From Taenia hydatigena (taxonomy: Eukaryota; Platyhelminthes; Cestoda; Cyclophyllidea; Taeniidae), in contig JADWOT020000002.1 in the NCBI GenBank assembly GCA_036345935.2, positions 12,171,629-12,235,628 on the forward strand: a stretch of 64,000 nt of DNA, read 5' to 3'. This document shows, one piece after another, positions 25,431-39,000 of this stretch. The translations under genes were made by a program, and so were the position numbers. The notes beneath the pieces were generated by a model. The model worked only from the letters and a program-made list of their open reading frames with translations. It made no database searches and was not told the DNA's origin. How positions within the stretch are numbered: the first letter of the stretch is position 1; the number at the start of each line of letters is the position of its first letter.

Positions 25431-25837
25431 TGGATTTTAGTCGATGTGGGACACCGGCGGACTCCCATTGGCTGGCGTCAAGGTCACTGAATACTCCAGG
25501 CAGTCCACCCCCACCGCGAGGCCTGGCCTCTACCAGGCTTTCCCTCCTTTTTCCTCCTACCTGCTTATTCACGCCTATTCTGCAGTCTATGCTCTCTTTC
25601 TTTCTATAGGTCCATTTATACCCACTCACTTCTTCCTCTACTCATTTCTCACACTGCTCTGCAATTTCCTTCCCATCGCTCCCTTCTTTCCCCTTTTTAT
25701 AACCCAATTCATCCTTTCTCCTGCTCATCCCCACCAGTATTATCACCAACATTCCCTCCAATTCCCTCTCCTTCTCTGTAGTCTTATTTTACCCACAGCC
25801 CATCCACCCATTCCCACGGGTGCACCTACTCCTACTC

Positions 25838-25841
<4 letters not shown>

Positions 25842-25891
<50 letters not shown>
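25842..25891. repeat. (ACT)n microsatellite
   Basis: About 16 uninterrupted copies of ACT/CTA within the pyrimidine-rich block. Confidence 0.95.
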
Positions 25892-25892
<1 letters not shown>

Positions 25893-26125
25893 GCACGTAC
25901 CACGCACCACGCACCCATTCCCACCAGTGCACTTTACTCTACGCCGACCACTCGACTCGACTCGACTCTCCCCCATAGTCACACTCACGCACGCACGCAC
26001 CCTATCCCACCAGTGCACCTACTCCTCCTACCACTACTGTTGTACTCACCCACCGCAACTACTTGCTTATAGGCTGCCAGTAAAAGTCACTCCGCTACTC
26101 ACTCACTCACACGCCATTCTTCCTC

Positions 26126-26160
26126 CATTCATTCATTCATTCATTCATTCATTCATTCAT
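26126..26160. repeat. (ATTC)n microsatellite
   Basis: About nine copies of the tetranucleotide ATTC. A shorter ATTC run recurs near 26421-26440. Confidence 0.95.
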
Positions 26161-26724
26161 GTCATGCTAAACACGCACCAGTGCTCTCTCCTACTTACCA
26201 AACACCACCTAACCTAAGGCCGCACTACTTATATCTCACTAGTACACCTACTGCTTCCCTCCCTCCCTACTCGCTACTACTTATACACTGCTAGTAGACC
26301 TCTATTGCTCCTACGACATTCCCTCCCTCCCTCTCTCCCTCTTTCCTCCTTCCTTTTCTCCCTTTATTTCTAGTAATCACTTCTCATTCATTACCTCCAA
26401 CTTTGCTTCCATCGCATTCCTCCATTCATTCATTCATTCATCCAAGCATTCTCATCATTTCTTTCTTTCTTTCCCATTCCCTCCTTCCCGCATTCCACAT
26501 TACACTTCCATCCCGTTGCTTCCTTTTTCTCTTGGTTACCGGCCTCGGGTCCTGCGATTCCTCCTACAACCTCAGTAAAGACTTCAAACACTTCAAGCCC
26601 ATCACAAGTGCCCCTCAATCACTTTCAACCAAAAAAACACATTCATTTTCCCACCTTTTCAAATTAACCTCACATCGTCAGCCAAATAAAACAATTTCAC
26701 CCCTAACACCACTCACTACTGTTG

Positions 26725-26771
26725 CACTCACTCACTCACTCACTCACTCACTCACTCACTCACTCACTCAC
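26725..26771. repeat. (ACTC)n microsatellite
   Basis: About twelve copies of the tetranucleotide ACTC in the same pyrimidine-rich block. Confidence 0.95.
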
Positions 26772-27736
26772 CCCCGTCCACAACTACTCAATTAATACGC
26801 CTCTAATTACAACTTACAAGTAGACGCACCACTTTGCCTCCTCCCCTCTACTTATACGTTGCTAGTAGACTTCTTCCCTCCCTCCTTCCTCTTTCTCCCT
26901 TCACTTCAAGTTATGCCTTTTCTTTGATCAGCACTACTTCTACTACCACAGCATTCATTCATTCACGCACTCCCACCATCCTCATTCTCTCCATTTCCCC
27001 CTACCTCCCTCCCTCTCTCATTCCTTCATTCCTACTTCCATTGCAGGTGCAGCACCATCCTCTCCCTTTTTTCACTTACCATTCTTCTCTCTCTCTCTCC
27101 TTCTTTCTTTCTTTAGTAGTAGGATTGCTGTTGCTCTTCCCCTTCTCCAAATCACCATCTCTTTCAATCACTCGCATAATAATCAATCGCTTCAGCAATA
27201 CATTTCAACAGCCTCTCTATTAATTAACCAATCGCTTTATCATTACTACTCCACAACCAATAACTAACTGCGCCTATCTAACCAACGCATATCAACATGC
27301 TCTCGGGACACTTCGTATTTTGTGCTCCTCCAATCTATGCCAAATAGCCAACCTCAACGTTTCAAATTGGATGGGCTGTCTATAGCCTCCTCAGGGCAAC
27401 GTCGCTACTTCATATTCCACAAAGAAAGCCTATCGTTCATTTTGTCCACCCACACCTCTTCTGCGGCTGGCTAAGCTCAATCAATCAATCAATCAGTTAC
27501 CGTAAGTATGCCGGAAGTACGTTCCTTCTCATTTTGCATTGAAATTGGCAAATTTCCGTACGGTTCCCCCTCTGTCAGCCCAACAGCATTTGGCGAAGAT
27601 GAGGAGTGGGGAGGGCGATTCAGTCGGAATGCCGAGAACTGAAGCCTGGGCGATGTTTCATCACTTCGAGGTGGCATCCGCCTGGTTATCTTCAACTTTG
27701 TGGCCACCTAACTTACTTGTTCCTCCACATTTTTTT

Positions 27737-27900
27737 CTTTTTGCCTGCTTAGTATGCTACTTAGTGAAGGCGCTGGCTTTGTTTTAGTGTACAATCGCTC
27801 GCAGAAGCCGCATCCGCCAATACGGATAAAAAATGTCCGCGTGTGCACGACCGGGGTGGGAGATGAGGATGATGAGGACAAGGCTATTGTTAAATTGCAG
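27737..27900 (+). CDS. Probable internal exon with EGAGFVLVYNR motif
   Basis: A pyrimidine-rich acceptor ending TTGCCTGCTTAG at about 27751 opens a frame containing LLSEGAGFVLVYNR, then a basic stretch (IRIKNVRV) and an acidic run (GDEDDED). A related exon lies inverted at 23.5 kb, and the protein sequence is conserved between them (GFVLVY and K-x-VR), which supports coding function in at least one copy. The exon end is uncertain. The resemblance to the anoctamin dimerisation motif is only suggestive. Plus-strand start exons at 22.4 or 23.3 kb could belong to the same gene. Confidence 0.4.
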
Positions 27901-28634
27901 TTGTACTTGTTTATGTACGCATTTATGCTCTCAATACATCTCGCTTTTTTTCCACTGACCCGCTCTCACGTGTCTGATGTTCTCGCGGGGTGCGATATGT
28001 TGTATCTGCACTAGATGATAGCGGTTTCATGGAAATGACTTGATGGTCCGTGACTAGGAGGAGGTTATGCTTTCACCTGGGCTTCTCCTTCTCTTCTGCT
28101 TGTGATGGTTTTTGCAACTTTCTTGTTTGTGTACATGAATTGTAAGCGAGGGTTTGCATTACTGCGCTACTGTGCTCCTCCTCCGCTGACCAACGCCCCT
28201 GGCCGTTTGGGTGCCGACGATCTGCAGAAGTCTCCGCTGAGGCGGTTATTCGTTAAGCCAAATAACGGTTATGGTGAAGACCATCTCTTCATCTGTGAAT
28301 TGTGGGCTACTGGAGTCTTGCAAGGAGCTGTGTGGCAATCGATGTGACTGAAAGGCCATTACACCAAGACAGGATTAAAAGGTTCCCTTGATTGAACTCT
28401 GCATTTGAATGGGAGTATCGTCCTGCTGGATGAACCATTGCTTCATTAGGCATCATGTTTTTTGTACTAGAGGGTGCATAACTGTTCAATCTTCTTTTTT
28501 AATTGTTATGGCCCTCGCAGGGAGAGCTGTGCTAGAGACGAATCCAATTGTTAATCTGTTGAACCAAATCCTTTTCATGAAACATGTCCCTCTTTGAGGC
28601 TGATTTGGACCCCTTTGAATCTAACTTTGCTCCA

Positions 28635-28835
28635 TTAGCGGTCAGTTTGAGGCTTGAGATTTGTCATGAGTAGACGGTAGTGATTAAGACTCCGGACAGT
28701 TCTTTGCTGCGGAGGTCCGCCACCACCCTTCTGCCACCACAAATAGGGGACCACGAGGTCGGTAGAGGATTTATTGCCATACGAAGGAACACGACCGGAT
28801 GTCCGAGCCACCAGGATAGTGCTTCCATTGGTCAA
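28635..28835 (-). CDS. Probable exon, unknown protein
   Basis: Minus-strand frame of about 66 codons with varied protein-like composition (ILVARTSGRVPS, WWQKGGGG, a basic C-terminal part) ending in a stop at 28635. It lacks an ATG in good context and is more likely an exon than a full gene. The exon at 28859-29074 lies immediately upstream on the same strand. Exon borders are not resolved. Confidence 0.35.
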   Translation of the reverse strand: MTNGSTILVARTSGRVPSYGNKSSTDLVVPYLWWQKGGGGPPQQRTVRSLNHYRLLMTNLKPQTDR

Positions 28836-28858
28836 ATGTGCAGTTCAACTTGCGCTAG

Positions 28859-29026
28859 CTAAGAGTCGCATGAGCGAGTCCGAATGACCGCATCTATTGC
28901 CTTGGGAGTTGACTTCAAACACCCCATTCGCATGTCATTGGGCTCGTCGGACCGCTGTTGCTGTTCTTCCGGAACTAATTCAATTCGAAATTCAACCGCC
29001 TCGGAGACAGAAATGTGCGATGTATC
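28859..29026 (-). CDS. Probable exon, acidic/Gln-rich, unknown protein
   Basis: Minus-strand frame entered from an acceptor TTTTTGTCATGTAG near 29027. It contains ISVSEAVEFRIELVPEEQQQ and NDMRMGCLKSTPKAIDAV, then stops at 28859. It carries strong amino-acid-like periodicity and no low complexity. It may be the end of a gene, or the stop may be removed by splicing to the frame at 28835. No domain is recognised. Confidence 0.42.
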   Translation of the reverse strand, partial: DTSHISVSEAVEFRIELVPEEQQQRSDEPNDMRMGCLKSTPKAIDAVIRTRSCDS

Positions 29027-30031
29027 GTCGACATTTCCTCCATCTACATGACAAAAATCTTGGTCACAAAACAAATTTTGTATCCAGGTCTAATTTCGGT
29101 AGTTTGTCACATTCACGAGCAAAAACCACAAAAGCGAGAGACTTGGAGGATGAGAGAGGAGGCAATTCAATCCATCATTCCAAAAACATACTTCTTTTAT
29201 TCTGGATGAAAGTCATAAAGAGTCTTGCTTTTTGTTTGCATTTTCCTCCTTTCTGCACGATAATAAATGACGGAGAAAAGAGTTTTGTGAGGGTCTACTG
29301 GTGCAAAAGTCAGAATTCATCCCTACACCAGAATGAATGGAAATAAAATGATGCTCAAAATTTTGCGAGGCAATTGGAGCATCAGAGGACATGGAGATGG
29401 CCAAAAATGAGGAAGTGAGGCCGGGAATTCAGGCCACCTCTTGGATCTGCTAATTGCTCAGGGTAGATGGTTGGCTGGATTCGCAGACCGACCTCAGGTT
29501 TGGTCGCTTACTCGGCTGGTTGGTTGAGTATAAACAAACGGACAAATTGCTGCAATATGCACAATCTGTCCACTTGGTATATAAGTCGCTGCGCAATGCC
29601 TCGTAAATGTCACCTTCTCCGAACGAGCTGCCAAAGTTAGCCCCACGTATGCACTTTCACAATCCAAATTATTGCTCCAGCGGATCCAGCTGCTGCTGAT
29701 ACGGTTGTTTTTAACTGTCGGGATTGCACCTAGACGCCTGCTTTGTGGGATCGGCTACACCTTACTTCAATCTGGCCCGTCCTCTCTGCCGTTCCTCCAT
29801 CACTGATTAAAACCCAGACAGGCTACCTTACAAATTCCTGTCCAATTTTCACTCGAAAAAGGTTTTGACTTGTCTAAAAATTCCTCCGATTCGGGAGAAG
29901 TAGGAGGTGAAAGTTGTAGGCAAAATTGGTTGAATTTTTCCATAACTCTGTTGCGGAAATAGCTCATTCTGTTGAATTGGACAATTTCCTGTCCTAGTTG
30001 TCGTCGTCGTCTGTGTCACAGTCAGGATACT

Positions 30032-33000
30032 CTAAAAACAGCATTTTCGGCTGTCGAGATGCATTAAAGCAGATGCAACCGAGTAAAGGCGAAATCGAGG
30101 CAAGAAGTTGTGGAAGTTGGTTGATTTGTTTGCTTTCGGAGGCACTTCCTCTTGCGACCATCTCGCATAGTTCACCAAACAACATAAAACCCATCCATCA
30201 ACCTGCTTCGGATCGTCCGGAACTGCTTAATTTGATGCCACGACTTGACGTTGTGCCTGCTGATCCCTTGCTGGCTATTGTCGAGTCCGCACTGTCCACT
30301 ACCTCCTTCACTGGAGTTCAGCTTGCGCTCCCCAAGCAGTAGGCTGGAATCGACCATCAGAAGGGAGCCTGTCGTCCAAACACCAGAGAAAACGTATTGT
30401 TCCAAGTGCAAAATGTCACTCATCTGCAAATTTTTGGATGCTGCCTGAGGAGGAGGGTAAGTAAATGTTAAAGCGACTTCTGCCTGCCATTTCTTCATTT
30501 GACTTCCAGAAGAGAAGAAAGAATCACAAACAAAGTTCCACAAACCATGCAGTTGTCAATAGATTAGGCATTCAGTGATAAACCGAAGCAGGAACAGCGC
30601 CATTGCTTGCTTAAACAAAGTCACCAACATGTTTGTAAGCAGATGTATAGACGGCGATACCAAGGCAGATTTCACCAACAAGCCTCTCCCAATTCAAAGC
30701 CTCCAAGTAATCTCTCCACCAGGCTCGATAGTATCAGCAATAAGGTGTCTCCTGCATTTGCATGCGATGTTCCCTGTCTAAATATTTACAATTTCAGCCT
30801 TTTCTGCATGAGACGACTACATACAAATGACAGGGTGCTCTTCTATGGCACGGCTAATTGTTGCAATATTAGCGACGAATCAGGCTCTCTCATTACGACT
30901 CGCCATTTATTGTCGCTTCCAACGCATCACCACCTCCGGTGCACTTCGTTCTTACGTGCCCGCATGGATAACACCAACTGGTGGTGATCATCGAGACGAG
31001 GTGTCTCCATCTGGCCTGAAAGTTCACGTTGGTTCGACGCTTCGCGTTACTGATTTTGCATTTGTTTGCCTCTTGCCTGCCTAATTCTTCCTGCTGTGCC
31101 AGATGCAAGCTGGCCGTCTCGGTACTTTCCTGTTCACAAATCAAGGGGTCCGTTTCAATCTAAAATAAAGCAGTAAAGTAGGGGAGGCACAGCATCAGAA
31201 ATAGGGCTGGGTGTGGCGTGGTGAGTCAGGTATTGGGCGGATGGTGGAGTGGTGGCGATGTGTTGAGTTCAAACCAACTAGCCATCCAACGAACGATCAA
31301 GGGAGAGCTTACTTCGTCCAGTATGGAACTGTCAATCTGGTCGTCTAAAAGGACAGGTTTGAAGGCGGCAATGCGACGAATGTGCCTTCGCACTCTGATA
31401 CATTTAAGGATAAAGACACAGACAGACGTGTCTACCTGTATTTGTGCTACCCCATCTGATGCGGCTCCCTAAAAGAACAAAAAATAGGAAATGGGCAGTG
31501 ACACATTCACACACACACACAAGCACACAAAATTCGGACAGATAGTCAAACAGATGCCAACACACAGTGTTCACCTGCACAGTGAAGAGTATGCAGGTGG
31601 ACTTAAGAGGCGAGGACACATGCTTACCCGTTATTGTAAGGTGCCACGCTGACACCATCTCTACAAGAAGAACAACGAGTAGGCAATGAGATAAGCACCT
31701 AACAGTTTGGCGGCCAGCCTGCGAATTACGAAGTTGGAAGTAGAAGCGACGCGCTCACCTTCGCTCTTGAGCAAGTAAGTGTAGGAATAGGAGATAGACC
31801 AAAGAGGAGATGGTGCAGGACAAACTAAAGCAACAGTGTAGGGTTGGAGATAGAAGGTGTTTGGCAACTCAAGCTAAGCTATGCCAAAGCAAATGTTGGT
31901 CATCAGTACAGTGTGATTTAGTCAGATTCAGTCTAGTCTGTGCTAGTCTGTTCTAGGTTAGGAATCTTGGCACTATTTATTCACGTCATAATCAAAGGTG
32001 AGACCAGTAGAGCGATAAAAGTGACTTACTAAGAGGGCGTTTGCAGAGGATGAGGTAGGAGGAGAAGGCAGGGGCGACCTGATGTTGAATTCGAAGAAAA
32101 TGAAGAGAAGAAAACCAAGAGGGAGCCAGAGGAACAATGCGTTCTCGTGGCGCTAAAGTGGGAAGCCAAAGGTAAGGAAATGAAATGCAGGCGACTACAC
32201 ATTCCTCTTCCTCGCGTGACTTGAATGCATGGAGCACACACGTAAGGATATAATGCAAGACGCAACACTTGAGAGCATATCCAGCCTAGTGGAGGGCAAA
32301 GGTGGCACTCACCAAAGACGCGTTGAAGTGGGGTGTGGGAAAGAAGGAGGCGACAGGTGGGCTCCCATCCCCCCATTCTGAGGACGCCATCGGACCCTAT
32401 TCTTGTGTGTGCCTTACGATCCCTAATATCTGAGAGGAAAAAAGGAAAGGCCTCATGTTACATCGCACGCAGTTGTGTCGGGCCGATTAGGCGAGCCAAG
32501 TCAGGGTGTTGCAGTTGACTTGAATGGTATCGTAGGAAGGCGTCACTAAACATGAGGCTCTGTCAACCCGCGCCTTTCTTTCCTAATTCATCCAAGCCTG
32601 TCACAATATAGCCTAGATGGCTAATTTAGCCTGCTATATTCCAGTGCAATCTAGTGTGATCTAGTTAGGCCTAGTCATGAGCAGCGTGCTACACTGCTTC
32701 CACAGTGCGACATGGATATGGGACACAATGCTGCACTCCACTGGGTCTGCTGCTGCTGCTGCTGCCACCGTTTATTCAGTGCTCGTCAACACATGTGAGA
32801 ACCATTATAAGCAAGTGCAAAACAGTTAACGCAGTGAAGGGTATGCATTAAATTAAAAGAATCAGCCACATACCCCTAAAGGTTTTTATGCAGCTAACAA
32901 ATGGGTGCCTCTGGTGCCAATTCGCAATGTCGTGCTTGGACGAATCCTTGCCTCGCATCACAAACGACACCAGAGGCGCATGCAGTTCGTCCGAGGACGT

Positions 33001-36000
33001 AAAGTAAACTGCATGTTCAGCTGAAAGAGACAAAGGAACGATTGTGATGGAGGCGAAGCAGAGAGGGTGGGAGAGGAGGAAGGAGGATTGAAAGCGGACA
33101 CCGTTGGATGACTCTGCATGGTGCTTTAGTGTAGCCTCCTCTGTTTCCTCCCTTTCTATCATCTTTTCATGAAATACTGCATTTACCTACTCACCTAAAT
33201 ATTAAAGATTCAGCTTAATGGAAAGAATATGAATTTCGTGTCAAAAGCATACGTAAAGAGACTAAGCATAGCTTCCCCTTACTACGCGTTTCACATAGGA
33301 TTCCAGATGCAATAACAGCGACATGACGCACGCAAATGAAGCAAGGCAGAATAATAGGAAGGTGGCGCAAAGGGAGGAGAAGGAGGCTTGGCTGCTAGCA
33401 CAACTTACCCCTAATTTCTACTATATCTAGCTGGTTTGGTCCTCTGACGTCTCGAGAACGGCGGGTTGGGAGGTAGGAGCCGACGAATAAACGACGGAAA
33501 TGAAGAACAAAAAGGAGACCGCAGGCGAGTAGAAAACGAATTGGGGTGGAGGCAATGATGAAGAACTGAATAGCAGGAACGATGCATTGTAGCGAAATGA
33601 ATAAGAGCAGATGAAGTAAAGCGCAGCAAAACATATTCGGAAGCTTTATGTGCGAGTATGATTGACCTCTTTGAAGCTGGCACGTGTAAATCGATTGCTC
33701 GCACGTGTCGCGTAGTGGGTGCCTCCCAATGCCGCTGACTGATGTGGGCTTCGCACATCATTTCTTGTTGGTGGTGCTTTTGCAAGGGCAAGCATCACCT
33801 GCATTTGTACTTTTCCACCTCAAGCCACTTTCCTGCATTATTGTGCATGCGGAGGAGACAATGCCAATGTGCTTCGATTAAAATGCGTCGCCCTATCGAA
33901 ATTGCCTAACTTGACTTCCTTTTCCCACGCTTTCCCTTAAGCTGGTTACCTCTTGGGAATTCAGACTCTTCTCTGCTCCACATCAAATTGCCCACCTCAA
34001 TCTGAATGAAGGAAAAGAGCAAAAGACGATAAATCTAGGCCAAGGAAAGCGGATGGACAGATAGGATGATGGTGAAGTGATGGCGAATCGAAGAGGCATA
34101 ATTGCCAATAAACCAATTCAACTCTCTTGCAGCTCATTTGTCGGTGTGCTCAAATGTGTTTGCAGGAGCGCCTTGATAAACAAAGTTGATGGAAGTGCAA
34201 TAAGAGTGCTATCTCAAAGGACGTCTCCAGTGGCAGCGTTGACGACGCGGTCGGTGATGTAGTCAAAAACTGGCCATCTTGACTAACGCCGACATGCGTT
34301 CGACTAACAGGTCCACTACCTTGCCAAATGGAAACCATTTTTCACTAGATTTGGATATGGACTGCTACATATTGATGTGGCAATCATTGTCATGCCCTGA
34401 ATTCTCATCAAATGGTCCTCTACATGTCGTGACTTGGATTTGCCAATGTTATACCTTACAATTGCGATCTCTTAGACAAACATAGCCGAACAATTGCTAG
34501 ATTTGCCTATTGCACAAATCTAGCATAAAGATCAACGATATCCCTCTCAGCTATATTCGCCTACAATATCAGCCGATTTCCTCTGAGGACATGAAAGGAT
34601 CCTGGGTGGAGTAGACCTATAAATAGTGGCATTGGTTTTCAAAATGGGCTGGCTCTCATGCACAATAAGTTGAATAAATGCAAAATCGTTTCGCAACAAA
34701 ACACCGTCGCTGAGTTAAGACACTCGTACACCGACCTGTAATATTAACATCGCATTCACCGGCGATACGTTACGAAAATTGCCATATTTTTACACAACAT
34801 AAACTTGAGTAAATGCAAAAATCATTTTCCACTCACCCATCCGTGAGATTGTTCGCAGCCCAACCCGTCGTGGGTCGAGTGGATTGGTAAATGAACCGAT
34901 CGGCCAGGCAAACAACCAATACGCAACGAATGCACAGCAGGTGGTCTTATCGATTATATTGATCCAACAACCATTGACCAACCACCGAAGGCGGGTGAGT
35001 CAGCAACGAGGCGCCTGCTGAGAAGAGCACAGGCCACTCACGCATTTGGTGGTGGCTTCAACAAGCCTTCGCGTAGAGGCTGTTAACGAAATGGGTGGTG
35101 GGAATAAAAAGGCAAGAAAAGGGCAAGCAACAGCAGCAGAACCTTTCATTGCTGGGTCTTTGCAATTGATAGACAAATATGTCTTTCACTTTCTCCCCGA
35201 CAACCGCTTTTGACTCTCATTCATCCACTTCGCAGCCTACGACGTGAGTCAGCGGTTCTGCACGATGCCGAGGTGGACACCCCTGCACCACTTGAGGTCG
35301 GATTATAAGCATCCCCCTTCGAACCTCGGAACCGGGTGCAATCTCATCATGCACTTTAAGTGGATTTCAGTGAACATCATTCAAGAGGACAGCGCAGGAG
35401 ACGGAAGAAGATTTGCAAAAAACAATCCTTCCCATTCAGTGATACTTGCACTTGGATCAAAACCTTCCAGCACCACCTGTTTGATTACAAACCACGAACG
35501 ATAATAAAGGCCTGTCATTCATCTCCCCTGACTCTTCTCCCCGTAAACACTGTCTTGAAGCACCCAAGTGACTTATTTGCGGGCATCCTCACAAGCGATT
35601 CGTTTACATGACATTCAATGCGTAAGTATAGAGTCTTGTGGAAGAGACGCATCAACTTAGTCCTTCCTCCCTCTTTCTACTGCTTTTACGCTGTCTCATA
35701 AAATCGCGGCTTGTGATTGGTAGACAACTATGACATGACTGTCCTCTTCATCAGATGACAATGTCACGGCTCATAAGAGTGGCATTGGACACAGCCCAGC
35801 TTGATTCTACTCTTCTACTGACTAAGGATAGAACATAGATTATAGTCGCGTACAACATAGGTCAAAGCACTCCTATCAACATCGTAAATGCCATACTGGT
35901 AGGTTATGTACGAATTGCTTGAATGGCTAGCTTTGTGTCCTTGAAGTGAGGGTGATAGCTTTCATTGGATTTGTCAGAGGATAGTGTCGCCTTATTATTA

Positions 36001-39000
36001 AGAGCTATTACTCACTTCCATCCTGTCTGTAGAGCTCCATTTTGAACACTGGCACTTTAACCAAATAAAGGAAAATATCGTACAAGGAGATGTAAACGCG
36101 AGAAGTGAGTATTCGTGCCTTGCATAAACAAGATTTGCCAGTGTCTACCTGACCCACATTCAGCCTCACAGCGATGGAATCACCGATTCTTCGTCCGATG
36201 CTACGCGAATTCAATGAAAATGTTCTCGCCTCAAAGCAATTAACAATGAGCAGCATAATTCGAGTTGGGAAGTACAGGACTTGCACACATTTTGAGTGAC
36301 ATCTACTTCTCCGATCTTACGCATTATGCACAAATTGATGGGGAAGTGGTCGTGCGAAGGCAACCGATGAGCCCATCGTCACCACCGAAACTGCTTATTC
36401 TGAAGTTTATTCAGTGCGTATCAACAGATGTGGTACCTGTTAAGGCTAACCACACATCGAGCTGTAGTGACTGTGCTTCTTCCAGCCCAATTTTATGCAA
36501 TGCGCATCCGCGTTCGATCTTAATTTAATAAATTCACACAGTTCTTCCGTCCTCTTGTTTCGAATCATTTGTTAAACGCAATGCCACATTTGCATAAGAA
36601 TAATCTGGGCTCATCTTGATGCCAGAAACTGATCCTTCCTCCGAATAATCGCCCCCTCTTCCCAAAACCCACTTGTCGCAGGTGCTTACAATGGGTGATC
36701 AACACTTATGCCTTAAAGAGAATCCGTCCTCATAGGATAACATCTTCACGATGCGCATCTGCATTGTACGGTGGAAAATTAGCGAACATGGAGGCAGTTT
36801 GTTGCTGCCGGGGTGAATGATGACGACGTGTAACCTCCCCTCAATTGAATCGTCGTTCCGCATTTGACGTTTAACACTACAGAGGAAGTGTAACTACAAT
36901 TATGTTCTAAGTTCTTTAATGTGGCAGGCAGTTGACAGTAAGCCCATTCTTTAAATGTCCACAACCCAAAAAACAATGCTTGACGAGTCCTATAAACGTT
37001 TAAACTCGTCTTCTGGCAGATGCTCCACAGAATCCCTAGTCCTGGCTACTTACAAACTCATCAGTAGCACAGCGACTAGGTAGACGTGAAAACTGATGCA
37101 TTATAAAGCACAGCAAAACTGGTGGAAGGAGGTAAGATAAATGCGTGAATCCAGAACGGTAGTAAAGATAAGTATCGTCAGCAATGAACGCAGCCAAAGG
37201 AAATCTAATTGAGTGCCAGAATCCAAAAACAAACAGAACCTCAAATGCCGGGATCGCCATCATCAACCTCCACAGCAAACGCATAAGTTCTCAACCGTCC
37301 TCTCCTTCGCCCATACACTCTGCGAATCTCTAATAGGCCACAAGTACTCAGTTCAGCTACGTACTACAAAGCTGCGACACACACACACAGATCCGTCAGT
37401 GCCTCTATCAAGGCGTCCATCTAACTGCATCCGCAGCGACATAAACAGCTGCAAGTTGAGATGGTTGCTAATGGCTACAGGACGAGAGGAAGACATGTCT
37501 GAGTTTTGCCTGTTGCTGATACCACGAGAAAATGAAGTGCTAGTGGGTGCAGTCGCGGTTTGATGAGGAAGATGGGGGGACTAAGTTTCGCTTCTCACCA
37601 TAAGTAAAACACTGACAAAAATGAAGGAGAGAGGGACAAAGGCGATGTGAGCTGAGACAGTCACCAGATTTTGAGTAATCAATGGGCTGAAACAATCTAA
37701 ATTGTGACGCATTAACTAAGAGTTCTCGAGCGTTCCACACAATTCAACCTCTCCTTCCGTCTCTACAGACGCAATACAAGCCGAGTACAAAGTGGTGAAG
37801 AGCTCACGCAACTATACTCCCACATTCGTCAGCGGCGCGTTCACCCCATCGACGATGGAAGCAGTCCTCGCTCCAACAGATCTTTTGACTATCCGGGTGT
37901 CCGTGTCCGTGGGAAGCAACTAATAAGACGAGGAGGTGGACGCTGTGGCGAGGACTTGCTTGACGATTCGCAGAATGTAGGCACGGACACAGTGACAGGC
38001 CCACCCACTCACCTCACGAATTTACATTTAGACCTGAGAGCCCAAGCTGCCATTCACAGTACCTCACACAAGAATTCCATACACAATGCTGAAGAACAAA
38101 CTCAGTGGGAGGACAGAAACTTAGTTGACTAGCATCATCGAGACTATCTAGGGTAACATGGCATGAGTGTCGATGCTTAGTCGCCTTCGACTCTGCACAC
38201 CCATGACAGCGAAATCCAACTCTGCCACCAATGTCTTTGCAAAACCGTAAATCTATTCCCAGACTAGTGTTTTGTACAGCACACTCAAAGGGAGAGTATT
38301 TTAGGGAGCGGCGTGAGGTAAGTGTGCGTAGGAGCACTGACAACGGCAGAACCAGATTCAGCGGGATTATAGCAACTTCCATGGGGGGAAATGACACTCC
38401 CCCACCACCACCATCAACACCACCAGTGCAAATAGCATCGATGCTACAATAAGAGATGGAAACGTCTCCCATAAGGCACACATGGAACTGGAGGACCTCA
38501 CTCTCCTTCACTCCCTCACGATCCGCCATCGAAAAGGTACCATCCTCTGCCCTGCCAACTGCTTCAACGTTGACTTCGTTCCCCTCCTTCCTTCCCTCGT
38601 ATGGCCATAACAACCCTCATAGTAGATTTGGCAAGCCTTTTCGCTCAGGACACTTGCGGACATTCTCTTCCATGATCTCGTCTCTCCTACCACCGCCATC
38701 GTCAGACACTGTGGTGGTGACACTTGCAGCTGTCACCTTCCCACCATTCATGACCCGTCGTCTGACAGTATCCAGTGCCACTTACTTCCTCAAAGCGACC
38801 GTGCTAGCCGACTCGAGGGCGCCTCCAAAGCTGACCATGCACACATGCATTCTCGGTCCCTACCTCATACATCAACTCCACCTGAAAGACCAGAAGGTGC
38901 TAGCACACACTGGTCTCAGCTGGCGTGCAAACAGAGAAGAGCCCAAGAGTGCATCCATCATGGGCCAGATGTTTTCCAGTTCAGCCAATAGCATCACGCG

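Larger units (their letters stand above)
25500..27330. other. G-poor pyrimidine-rich block
   Basis: About 1.8 kb in which the plus strand is dominated by C and T with very few G, including many CCCTCC, TTCCTT and CATTC tracts. The long open frames here (for example 25444-26217) follow from the scarcity of stop codons in C/T-rich DNA, and their translations are Pro/Ser/Thr/Leu-rich low-complexity. I do not annotate a gene. Confidence 0.7.

Noticed and set aside
25444..26217. 257-codon plus-strand frame
   Set aside because: It arises from C/T-rich DNA in which stop codons are rare. The translation is low-complexity Thr/Ser/Pro/Leu with no motif.
33667..33798. Exon-like minus-strand frame (ALAKAPPTRNDVRSP) between phase-matched exons
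   Set aside because: Its phase does not fit the junction from 33950 to 33020, which joins directly in frame. It could be an alternative exon but is not included.
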